Assembly: GCF_947507565.1 (NCBI RefSeq)
Contig: NC_089176.1
Span: forward strand, 2,542,001-2,606,000
DNA length: 64,000 nucleotides
Direction of reading: 5' to 3'
From: Oscarella lobularis
Lineage: Eukaryota; Porifera; Homoscleromorpha; Homosclerophorida; Oscarellidae
The notes under the pieces are model-generated. The model was not told where the DNA came from. It searched no databases and saw nothing but the letters and a program-made list of their open reading frames with translations. The translations under genes were made by a program, and so were the position numbers. Shown here in pieces: positions 56,001 through 64,000 of the stretch (positions within the stretch are counted from its first letter, which is position 1; each line of letters begins with the position of its first letter).

Positions 56001-57473
56001 TGAGTGAGAGATTTCGCAGTAACCAAGGTGCTCCGGCTTTCCGTTGCAATTCCAATCTGCGTTTGCTGCATTCAAAAGTATTCTGCAGTAGCATAGCAAC
56101 CGTCATGGGACCAACACCTAGAGAGACTGTAAGGAAAACGCCCACCCTAAAGTCCTCAGAAAATTTACCCCCGGGAACTGGAGTAATCCAAGAAGCAATA
56201 GGCTTGCAACTCTTGTAGTCCACATCGCCAACGAGACGATAGCCTTTAGCTACACTTGGGTCTAGATATTGAGGATAACTAATTAAAAATTGGCTTTCCG
56301 TGCCCTACGGCTCAACACTCAAAGCACCCACGCACAAAGACACTTGCCGCGCTTTTAATTGATTAATTATAATATAAGACTACCGCTTTGACCAGACCTG
56401 GAAGACTGTTCATTCCAACGTCAATAACAACTGCACCAGGTTTCAACCAATCGCCCTAGAAAGACTAAGTGACTGTACGGTGAGGGGCTTTCCGCTACCA
56501 TACCTTAACCATGCACGGTTGCCTTGCCGCTACAACAAGAATGTCAGCCAAACGTACCTAATAACGCCACGTCAACACATGCCTCTTGAACGATGTGTAC
56601 GACTTATATACCTTTTCCGGTAGATTTTCCGTTTTGGAGTGGCACACCATGACCGTGGCGTTGTGATTGATGAGAAGATCGCGCATTGGCGCGCCGACGA
56701 TTTTGCTGCGACCTATCACCACGGCTACTTTGCCTTCGATTTTGACTCCAGTGGCTTTGATCAGTTCGATGCAGCCGCGGGCCGTGCACGGAACGTGAAT
56801 GCCGTCGCTCTCCGTTTCGCCGCGCGCCAATTTGCCGGCGTTCAGCGACGTCAGTCTGCAAGAGAAAAACGGCTATGTATATATAAACCATGCCTACAGT
56901 TTGATCTAATTCACCCATCAACGTCTTTCAAAGGGTCAATGATGCTGGTGCAATAGTCGGCGTCAATTGTTTCAGTCGAATCCAAAGGAAGCTGCAATAA
57001 TAACAGGTGACCCCGTACACAGATGGACTTCCCATGGTAGTCCTACCTGAACAAAAAAGCCGTCGACAGTCGGATCTCCATTTAGTCTCTGCAGTATATT
57101 GATCAATTCGGACTGACTAGTACCACTTCCCAATTTGATGTGTCGAGCATCGACTCCAACCTAGATTAGCCCCCCCAAAATACAACTTCTCTTGACTATA
57201 AATAATTCCGTTTTTTTCTCTCTCACTTCGCTCGCGAATTTCAATTTGTTTCGAATATAAACATTCGAGTCGCTGCGATTTCCCACCTGCACGACCACCA
57301 GCGAAGGCGCCGAAAAATTCGGATAGTCGGCGCGAATCGCGTCGATCTCCTCCTTCAGCTTCGATCGAATCGATCTGCAGTGAAACGAATGAATTCGGCT
57401 ATTTGGAGCTCGTTGCGAGTCGGCGATACTTGGCAATGGTGGTTCCGCTGAGAATCTGGCCCCTTTCGTCCAT
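53010..57473 (-). CDS. MTHFD1: C1-tetrahydrofolate synthase (trifunctional), multi-exon
   Basis: This enzyme joins NADP-dependent methylene-THF dehydrogenase/methenyl-THF cyclohydrolase (N-terminal third) to 10-formyl-THF synthetase. The start at 57473 ([15 protein letters not shown]) has no clear mitochondrial presequence, favouring the cytosolic form. Visible blocks: [20 protein letters not shown] with the catalytic Tyr-x-x-x-Lys; [48 protein letters not shown] and [13 protein letters not shown]. The synthetase part has P-loop [108 protein letters not shown] and [18 protein letters not shown]. It ends [20 protein letters not shown] then ISGLF. It is split into many short exons. Divergent from the selenoprotein gene. 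Confidence 0.93.
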
Positions 57474-57968
57474 GATCGACGCAGAAAAAGTCGGCAAAGC
57501 GTTGGGGATCTCTCTGCTGAGAACACGGGAGGTTCGATTTTACAAGTATTTCCCGGATAAAAAAATAAATATGCGCGGGGGCGACACCACGCGACGGGAG
57601 GGAACGTCCGGTGGACGATATTTAGCGAAAAGAAGTTCTGTGCGCGTAGGCGTGAATGCTTCTGCGATGCATTTTGCTATAACCTACAGGGAATCTTTCC
57701 TGAACAAAAACTCTCGCTCCTTTCGTGCGATCCACAGTCTGTTGAGTGTCTCGGGTAAGCGGAAGAAACTGCGAAGCCGCAGGGATGTCATCCACGCTCC
57801 AAGTCGATCTTGCACAGTGAAAAGATCGTCCGCCACGAGATCGGGCGGCGTGGCAGCGTGACTCACGTGGCTGCGATACATATCCCGTACTTTCTTCGCG
57901 TCATCACACGCCACGTCTTGACTTCCTTTAGCGAATCGCCTCACCATAAACGACCGATTTCTCCGAAA
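57474..57968. promoter_or_regulatory. Bidirectional promoter, MTHFD1 / selenoprotein
   Basis: About 495 bases between the two start codons, with no TATA box in either direction that I would trust. A minus-strand open frame (57684-58175) spans this interval and the selenoprotein exons and is judged non-coding. Confidence 0.4.
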
Positions 57969-58465
57969 ATGTCCGTCAAAGTTCACGTTAGCTACTGGTG
58001 AGCGAGATCGCAACCCGAAAGGCAAACGGGCTGTAGAATGCAGCGCGCTAGACTCCAAGTAGAGCTTCGACGCAACGTCGTCGCTGAAAATCGCACTCGT
58101 TCGTGTCATTCGACCGAAAGAACCCTTCGTTCTCCGTGTAGTGGCTCCTGAGGCTACGCCCCCCGTTATCATCAACTGGCGAACGAGATCAAAGAGTCCG
58201 TCCCAGATGCTGACGTGACGGGAAATGTCGGCAATACTGGTGTGTGCACGTGTATCTACGTAGTACCAATGCTGATTTATTGGCTCTCGTTAATTAAGGC
58301 GACTTTGAAGTTTCCATTGGCGGCGTGCTTGTTTTCTCAAAGAAGGCAAAGGGTTCCTTTCCTGAGTTCAAGTCCGTTGTTGCCGCAGTGGAGAAGGCAA
58401 GCAAAGGGGGTACAGTGTCTGAGTTCGACATCGTTGAAGCGAAAGGTTTTTGCGCTATTCTCTAA
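57969..58465 (+). CDS. SelW/MIEN1-family selenoprotein with in-frame TGA (Sec) and a CaaX end
   Basis: Exons 57969-57997, 58142-58239 and 58299-58465 give 97 aa. Exon 1 encodes MSVKVHVSY and splits the Cys codon (TG, donor GTGAGC); exon 2 starts with T, giving Cys-Gly-Ser-TGA-Gly-Tyr. TGA at 58149-58151 is read as selenocysteine in the family's CxxU redox motif. Then come YHQLANEIKESVPDADVTGN, GDFEVSIGGVLVFSKKAKGS and FKSVVAAVEKASKG. The end is KGFCAIL, a CaaX prenylation-type motif. The NTGDFEV...LVFSK core, ASKG and CaaX end fit MIEN1/Rdx12 (Cys-Cys in mammals) better than SELENOW. The fold is thioredoxin-like and the role is thiol redox, possibly membrane-tethered. Splicing keeps phase, and the SECIS downstream supports recoding. 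Upstream in-frame ATGs are ignored because family members begin just before this strand. Confidence 0.85.
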
Positions 58466-58499
58466 TGCTTGACTGGGCGCTTTGTTTGGGACATTTCCT

Positions 58500-58570
58500 A
58501 TGCACACACTTGCTTATGATGGTCTTAGACTAAATCACGTCAAAGACTTGATCTTTTATAGTTTGTGCAT
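58500..58570 (+). promoter_or_regulatory. SECIS element (selenocysteine insertion) in the 3' UTR
   Basis: It starts 35 bases past the stop. The outer stem ATGCACA (58500-58506) pairs with TGTGCAT (58564-58570). The non-Watson-Crick quartet is ATGA (58516-58519) opposite TGAT (58549-58552). Twelve bases after ATGA comes AAA (58532-58534) in the apical loop. The inner helix pairs GTCTT with AAGAC and GAC with GTC across one A-A mismatch. Quartet, spacing and unpaired A run match the SECIS consensus. Confidence 0.8.
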
Positions 58571-59700
58571 GACGGTGTGTGCCCGCTTCTGTTTAGCCAG
58601 CATCTGTGTCTGTCAGTTATTAGCTAATAAAGGTTGGCAACCTCACTACAGCATGTCTGTGGACTCTGTGCGTGTCTGTTGTTGGGAGCAGCGCTTGGTC
58701 TCCCTGCAGCGCAAAATAGAGCAGTTCGAAGTTTAGGAAAGAAAGGTCTGGTACAGGTATGTGAAAGAAAAAGAAAGAAAGCACGACTAAAGTGAAAATA
58801 ATTTCAAACAGGCTGCAGCGGTTAGGTCTGGTGTTTCTATGACTGAGGTGGAGGCAATTCTTCAATGATGATTCTTGACATTGCATTCCATCCAGAGTTA
58901 GCATTGTGTTGATCGCGAGGATCTCGAACACATTTGCCAACATGAATGCCTACTGCTATCGTCCCAGCAGGAAGCCTCTCGCAGTGACCTTCAATCTGAG
59001 TCACTCTGTTGGGATTGTCTTTTGCTGGCGCTCCGTATATTATTCCTTCAATGGTTGCAGGATTTCCACATTCGTTTCCATTGAAAGTGAAGTACCAGCG
59101 GTTGCAGCATTCACCAGAACTGCAATACGTCCGAAGTGTTCCCTGATAGAGAACACGAATTGCCGTAGCATGAGACTTTTTCACAAAGTTACACGCCTAC
59201 ATGATAATCTGCATGATAGCACACAAAACATACAGTATTACATGTACCTTAACAAGACCCGCATCCAAGCCTGAATTTGCATACCACACGCAATGCTTCC
59301 AGTTGAGTTCACCAACAGGCCCAGGTGGACCCACTTCTCCTTTAGCACCGCTATCTCCTTTAATTCCTTTCTGACCCGTATTTCCATGAATACCGTCACG
59401 TCCATTGTTTCCAGCTAAACCGATGTCTCCTTTAGCGCCTCTATCTCCTTTTATTCCTCTCTCGCCCTTCACTCCATCCACGCCATCACGTCCATCTCTT
59501 CCAGGCAAACCGTGCTGTCCTGGTATGCCTGGTATTCCTGCACCCAACAGCGAAGACTAGATGCAGAAAAGATCACGTAACCTGTCTTAGAGGTTATAAG
59601 TAAGACTTTCTACCTTGCTATTATCAGAGTCTTGTGCTCTGGTGAGAGATAGAAGCACAAAAACATAAAACGCAATCAAAACGTAGATGCTGAACTTTGT
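58505..59700. repeat. Segmental duplication, unit 1 (unit 2 at 62115-63300)
   Basis: Selenoprotein 3' UTR, convergent spacer and CTHRC1-like copy 1 are repeated in the same order as orphan SECIS, spacer and CTHRC1-like copy 4. Shared anchors include GTGTGCCCGCTTCTGTTTAG and GCTAATAAAGGTTGGCAAC. The collagen exons match almost base for base. Confidence 0.75.
58571..58836. other. Convergent 3' interval, selenoprotein / CTHRC1-like 1
   Basis: AATAAAGG near 58626 is the likely poly(A) signal of the selenoprotein gene. The interval from about 58505 onward is duplicated at 62115-62435. Confidence 0.5.
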
Positions 59701-59706
59701 CGTCAT
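58837..59706 (-). CDS. CTHRC1-like secreted collagen protein (copy 1)
   Basis: Three exons, 59614-59706, 59248-59556 and 58837-59196, all phase 0, 253 aa. Signal peptide: [20 protein letters not shown]. Collagen runs ([19 protein letters not shown] through [13 protein letters not shown]) are followed by the CTHRC1 C-terminal domain: [96 protein letters not shown]1 is an extracellular glycoprotein with a short triple helix and a C1q-like trimeric head, linked to Wnt and matrix signalling in vertebrates. Function here is inferred from family. First of a minus-strand tandem set. Confidence 0.9.
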
Positions 59707-60518
59707 TTGATCGCAAAAAACGATGCTGTTTGAGTCCAATTTTTACTGTTTATATAGTGTTTGACTAATCGCTCTAAATAACGGGTCTTTCTGGCTCAAT
59801 CAAAAAACGCGGAGTTACTCTACTTGACCACAAAGCAATTGCCTTGACGTCACTGCCGGAGATAATGGCATACACACAGATGAGATCGAAGGACCGCTAG
59901 GATCATCCAACGCCGTCAGACTGCAAATACTAGAGTATAGTGGTACAATCAGATGTCCGCGTCTACTAAATTATTTTTAGCATTGCCTCATTTTGAGACG
60001 TTTCCGGTGATCAAGAATGCCAAAACACGAAGTCCCCGCATCTTTTGCCACGTGGAAAGCCTCCAGGAGCGGGAACTGGCCCACGCAGTGTCGTGCTTTG
60101 CCGAAGCGATGACGAAAATGCCGTAGAAAATAGTAGCGCCAGCGGCCACCGTGTTTACTACTGTCTATGCGATGTTCAGCCTAGATCTACTGCGTGAACA
60201 GCTTGCCTTTCGTGACGCTCATTGCTGGCTCGCGTTGCAGCTCTGTTGTGAACGTGCTCCTCGATCGACGAAGTCACCGGTATCCCGGCTTTGGGCGGAC
60301 CGCGTCGTCTACAGTAGATAATCATTGATTAGATTTCCTGCATGATAAATTTTCGACAGGTTGTTCACGAAAGCTACAACTATCTACCAAAATGAAATTG
60401 GTTGCTGTATATATTCCTAAAATTGGAGCCTGCTGTCATTTAGCAAATCAACTGGTAGGCAAAACAAAGTACAACACAGAAATCACATCAAAGCAGAGCA
60501 GGCGTCTCTAATGATTCT
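59707..60518. other. Intergenic interval, CTHRC1-like copies 1 and 2
   Basis: It includes the promoter of copy 1: TATATAG near 59752-59758, about 50 bases upstream of the start on the minus strand. The segment 60355-60518 (CGACAGGTTGTTCACGAAAG) is repeated at 61739-61914. No gene. Confidence 0.45.
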
Positions 60519-61333
60519 CTATGTCTGAGGTGGAGGCAGCTCTTCAATGACAATTCTTGACATTGCATTCCATCCACTGTAAGCATCATGATGATCCCGA
60601 GGAGATCGAATGCATTTGCCGACATAAAAGCCTACTGATATCGTCCCAGCAGGAAGCTTCTCGCAGTGACCTTCGATCTGAGTTACTCTGTGAGGATCAT
60701 CGCTTGCTGGCCCTCCGTATTTTATTCCTTCAATGGTTGCAGGACTTCCACATTCGTTTCCATTGAAAGTGAAGTACCAGCGGTTGCAGCAAGAACCAGA
60801 TTTGCATAACGTTCGAAGTGTTCCCTGATATAGAACACGGATTGCCGTAGCAGGAGACTTTTTTACAAAGCGACACTCCTACATGATACATAATCCATCT
60901 ATCCAATGCCATAATATAATATAATAGATTCATACCTTGATAAGACCGACATCCGAACTTGACTCACCGAACCAGACGCAGTGCTTCCAGTTAAGCTCGT
61001 TGCCAGGTCCAGGTAATCCCACTTCTCCCTTTGCACCGCTATCTCCCTTCTCGCCTTTTTCGCCCGGCTTTCCATTGATCCCGTCAATACCATCACGCCC
61101 ATCCCTTCCAGGTAATCCGTGCTGACCCGGTATGCCCGGTATTCCCGCACCAATACTGCTGCACTGACACTGCTGACACTGAGACTCCTAGTAGGACAAG
61201 ACGAGTAAAGAAAAAGGTCAGTTCTTCATACTTGATAGCGCACCTTTTCATCGTCTGACTTCACCATAGCACTGATGAGGGTTGAAAGAAGGAGAACACA
61301 TAAAGCAATCATGAGACTGCCACGTGAAATCAT
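60519..61333 (-). CDS. CTHRC1-like secreted collagen protein (copy 2)
   Basis: Three exons, 61244-61333, 60936-61187 and 60519-60878, 233 aa. Signal peptide [21 protein letters not shown] Cys-rich stretch ([10 protein letters not shown]) before the helix is absent from copies 1 and 4 and may link chains. The collagen part is shorter ([20 protein letters not shown]). The C-terminal domain has [69 protein letters not shown] and [20 protein letters not shown] divergent member of the tandem set. Confidence 0.88.
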
Positions 61334-61914
61334 GCTTCAGCCTCTTCACCAATGCCTGAGGCTGTTACTGCGGCTAGGTCTGAACTCAGGCCTTTTATAT
61401 ACCTTCCCCACACCTACTAAAAGCATTGCTTTCCGGCTTCGATGAATATCAATGTGCGCCTAAGACACGGTTTTCCTGCATCTTTCCGGTTTTCCTTCAT
61501 TCCAACTTGATGCATTTACCGTACGGTATAACTGTTATATTGTCCAAGAGAAATAAACCTATTTGAGTTTACTTTAATTAATCAAGAGGTATACTTTTAT
61601 TTATGGTAGACAGGTAATCATGTACGGAACCCGGTAGATCGGCCAATACGCGTCGAGGGTTGTTCCGTCGTAAAATAAATTAATATCACTATCACTATCA
61701 CTGGTGAGAAGGCGGACCGCACTAACTACAGTAAATTTTCGACAGGTTGTTCACGAAAGCGTTGTGCCATCTACCCACTGCAAAGGTCAACATGAAATCG
61801 GCTGCTGTGTATTCCTAAAATTGGAGCCTTCACTCTGCTGTCATTTAGCAAGGCAAAACAAAGTACAACACAGTAATCACATCAAAGCAGATCAGGCATC
61901 TCTAATGACTCTCT
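61334..61914. other. Intergenic interval left of the CTHRC1-like fragment
   Basis: It carries the repeated 3' flank (61739-61914) matching that of copy 2 at 60355-60518. TATATA near 61395 suits the copy 2 promoter on the minus strand. A short ATCACT repeat is at 61685-61702. No gene. Confidence 0.4.
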
Positions 61915-62110
61915 ATGTCTGAGGTGGAGGCAGCTCTTCAATGACAATTCTTGACATAGCATTCCATCCGCTGTAAGCATCATGTTGACCGACCGAGTTT
62001 GCCGACAAGAAACGTACAGTGATTGCTTCGGCTTGAAGGCTCTCACAGCGACCTTCAATCTGAGTTACTCTGTGCGGATTGAGCCGTCTAGACATCTAAT
62101 GCCATAATAG
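61915..62110 (-). pseudogene. CTHRC1-like C-terminal fragment (copy 3, broken)
   Basis: The last ~50 codons remain ([40 protein letters not shown]). The KCVRxPRD segment is partly deleted and the upstream half of the exon is missing. The sequence jumps from CGGATTGAGCCG to text matching copy 2 intron 2 (ATGCCATAATAGATTCATAC). Beyond that it joins the duplicated selenoprotein 3' UTR. No collagen part and no start. Confidence 0.75.
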
Positions 62111-62190
62111 ATTCATACACTTGCTCATGATAGCCTTAGACTAAATCACATTCAAGGCTTGATCTTTTATGGTTTTGTGCGTGATGGTGT
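62111..62190 (+). other. Orphan SECIS-like element (duplicate of the selenoprotein 3' UTR)
   Basis: ATGA (62127-62130), twelve bases, AAA (62143-62145), then TGAT (62160-62163). The inner stem is GCCTT/AAGGC where the functional copy has GTCTT/AAGAC, a compensated T-A to C-G change. The upper GAC/GTC stem and outer stem are weaker here. No selenoprotein coding sequence lies upstream. Confidence 0.65.
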
Positions 62191-62435
62191 GTGCCCGCTT
62201 CTGTTTAGCCAGCATCTGCGTCTGTCTTTTTAATTATTAGCTAATAAAGGTTGGCAACGGCACCCATGGGCTCTGTGCGTGTGCATCTGTTGCTTGGCGC
62301 AGCGCTTGGTCTTCCTGCAGAGCGAAATAAGTCTGAGCGGTTCAAAATTCAGGAAAAAAGGTCTGGTGCAGGTACGTGAAAGAAAAAGAAAGAAAACATG
62401 TTTCAAGCAGGCTGCAACGGTTAGGTATGGTGTTT

Positions 62436-63303
62436 CTATGGCTGAGGTGGAGGCAATTCTTCAATGATGATCCTTGACATTGCATTCCATCCAGAGTTAG
62501 CATTGTATTGATCGCGAGGATCTTTAACGCATTTTCCAACATGAATGCCTACTGCTATCGTCCCAGCAGGAAGCCTCTCGCAGTGACCTTCAATCTGAGT
62601 CACTCTGTGGGAATCGTCTTTTCCTGACCCTCCGTATATTATTCCTTCGATGGTTGCAGGATTTCCACATTCGTTTCCATTGAAAGTGAAGTACCAGCGG
62701 TTGCAGCAAGCACCAGAACTGCAATACGTTCGGAGTGTCCCCTGATAGAGAACACGAATTGCTGTGGTATGAGACTTTTTCACAAAGTTACACGCCTACA
62801 TGATAATCTGCATGATAATACACAAAACATACAGTATTGCATGTACCTTAAGAAGGCCCACATCCAAACCTGAACTTGTATGCCACACGCAATGCTTCCA
62901 GTTGAGTTCACCAACAGGCCCAGGTGGACCCACTTCTCCTTTAGCACCGCTATCTCCTTTAATTCCTTTCTGACCCGTATTTCCATGAATACCGTCACGT
63001 CCATTGTTTCCAGCTAAACCGATGTCTCCTTTAGCGCCTCTATCTCCTTTTATTCCTCTCTCGCCCTTCACTCCATCCACGCCATCACGTCCATCTCTTC
63101 CAGGCAAACCGTGCTGTCCTGGTATGCCTGCAGCCAGTGATGGACACTGGGCAGAAACAAAAACCTCACGTGAACCACCTCCGAAATTACACGCAGTCTA
63201 CCTTGCATTTATCTTTATCAGAATTCGCTGCACTGGTAAGAGTGAGAGATAAACACGCAAGAACAGAAAACACGATGTGAAAGTTGACGCACATCATCGG
63301 CAT
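62436..63303 (-). CDS. CTHRC1-like secreted collagen protein (copy 4)
   Basis: Three exons, 63202-63303, 62847-63146 and 62436-62795, 253 aa. Signal peptide: MPMMCVNFHIVFSVLACLSL. The helix and C-terminal domain are near-identical to copy 1 ([79 protein letters not shown]). The signal peptide exon and the start of the helix exon (CPSLAAG) differ. TATA-like TATATA near 63358-63363 precedes the start on the minus strand. Derived from the segmental duplication with copy 1. Confidence 0.9.
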
Positions 63304-63778
63304 TGATCTGCACTAAGGTCGAGGCTCGTTTGAGCTGATAACCAAGCTGCCACTGTTTATATATTGCTCAAGCGATCGCTATAAACCACGACCTTCCTGA
63401 CAATACTTTGATAGAAAACGGAAATCACGGATCCAAAATAATTGCCTAAAAGCCGGATTTTCTTTCATATCTACTCAACCGCTCAAACGGTTCTGGTAGG
63501 ACTCTCACTGGATTAGTATAACGCGGAAAGCAGGCGGCTCATGCACGCAACGACTCAGTTTGCCTGCACTGATGACGAAAACTCCCGCCTTTTCCTAAAG
63601 GTACAAAGAACGACATTCCATTGTTCATTGCAACGGAAGCAGACTGCAGGAGACGGATCGCGTCCACTCGAAATTCTGTGTATTTCCCCGGAGGCAAACG
63701 CACGTGCACAAGCTAATTGCTACGTAGTCAACACAGAAGCAAACACGCAGTTCTGCGATAGACGACCGGCCGATCGCT
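63304..63778. other. Intergenic interval upstream of CTHRC1-like copy 4
   Basis: Promoter of copy 4 on the minus strand, then sequence without a recognisable gene. An 80-codon plus-strand frame (63541-63783) has no family features. Confidence 0.35.
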
Positions 63779-63850
63779 ATTGAGGGTGAGATAGTTCTTC
63801 AATGATAATTCTTGACATGGCATTCCCTCCGGAAAGGCATCATGTTGACT
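63779..63850 (-). pseudogene. CTHRC1-like C-terminal remnant (copy 5)
   Basis: On the minus strand the frame reads [16 protein letters not shown] then a stop, matching the end of the CTHRC1-like proteins. Upstream, the AYSGW part is degraded (HDAFPEG, frame-shifted) and no further exon 3 match is seen to 64000. Probably a decayed copy. Confidence 0.6.
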
Positions 63851-64000
63851 ATTTGCAATCCTGACCTTTCCACGATCGAGTTCACACGAAATGCTTTTCA
63901 ATTCTTTTGGTCGTTCGGATCACCTACACTAAATGCATTCACTGGCAAGAGGCCGCTGAGAGACCTCTTGGCCTCTACCACCCGTGCACTTTCTTCCCTC

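Noticed and set aside
57684-58175. 163-codon minus-strand open frame upstream of MTHFD1
   Set aside because: It overlaps selenoprotein exon 1 and the start of exon 2 in antisense. Its sequence has no family features, and the plus-strand gene explains the region.
61685-61702. ATCACT short tandem repeat
   Set aside because: Three units only; ordinary microsatellite without evident function.

Overview
The window is animal nuclear DNA. It has GT-AG introns of about 45-300 bases, TATA-box promoters, signal-peptide proteins, and clear metazoan families: GTF3C3, MTHFD1, CTHRC1-like, complement factor B-like, uromodulin-type D8C domains, ROCO/COR and SelW/MIEN1. Genes are dense and introns short. 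That fits a small-genome early-branching animal, perhaps a sponge; this placement is inference and no species is claimed.

Layout. (1) 1-7698: 3' end of an unidentified gene, a two-SH3 protein (+), and GTF3C3 (-). (2) 8427-43722: an array of twelve apparently intronless genes for secreted ~370-390 aa proteins, each with a signal peptide, a beta-rich N-terminal region and a Cys-rich C-terminal D8C domain like uromodulin/GP2/OIT3. There are two subfamilies: A (signal peptide ending PISAM) and B (ending TVSAM). Five modules are head-to-head A(-)/B(+) pairs sharing a 0.8-1.6 kb promoter region; two further A genes (+) create tail-to-tail inverted repeats. (3) Inside the array, 26727-30130 (-) is an eight-exon CUB/CCP/VWA/serine-protease gene with factor B architecture, whose protease triad and VWA metal site both look lost. 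(4) 35574-40340 is an insertion holding a ~3.65 kb minisatellite whose units each contain a hairpin. (5) 45306-48712: two genes joining a collagen helix to the same N-region and D8C domain. (6) 48902-52423: a caspase-like/ROC-COR/Death-type protein. (7) 53010-57473 (-): C1-tetrahydrofolate synthase. (8) 57969-58465 (+): a small SelW/MIEN1-family gene with an in-frame TGA in a CxxU motif, a C-terminal CaaX box and a good SECIS candidate in its 3' UTR. (9) 58837-63900 (-): three CTHRC1-like collagen genes plus broken copies. A second SECIS-like element was carried along by a segmental duplication.

How the genes may work together (inference): much of the window encodes secreted recognition-type modules (D8C, collagen-D8C, CTHRC1-like, CUB/CCP/VWA) beside an intracellular ROCO/death-fold protein. 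That resembles a humoral recognition or innate-immunity neighbourhood. The array has grown by repeated inverted and tandem duplication, and paralogue differences are concentrated in the post-signal linker and D8C loops. The items most worth following are the selenoprotein with its duplicated SECIS, the divergent D8C array with its shared promoter element, and the factor B-like pseudoprotease.
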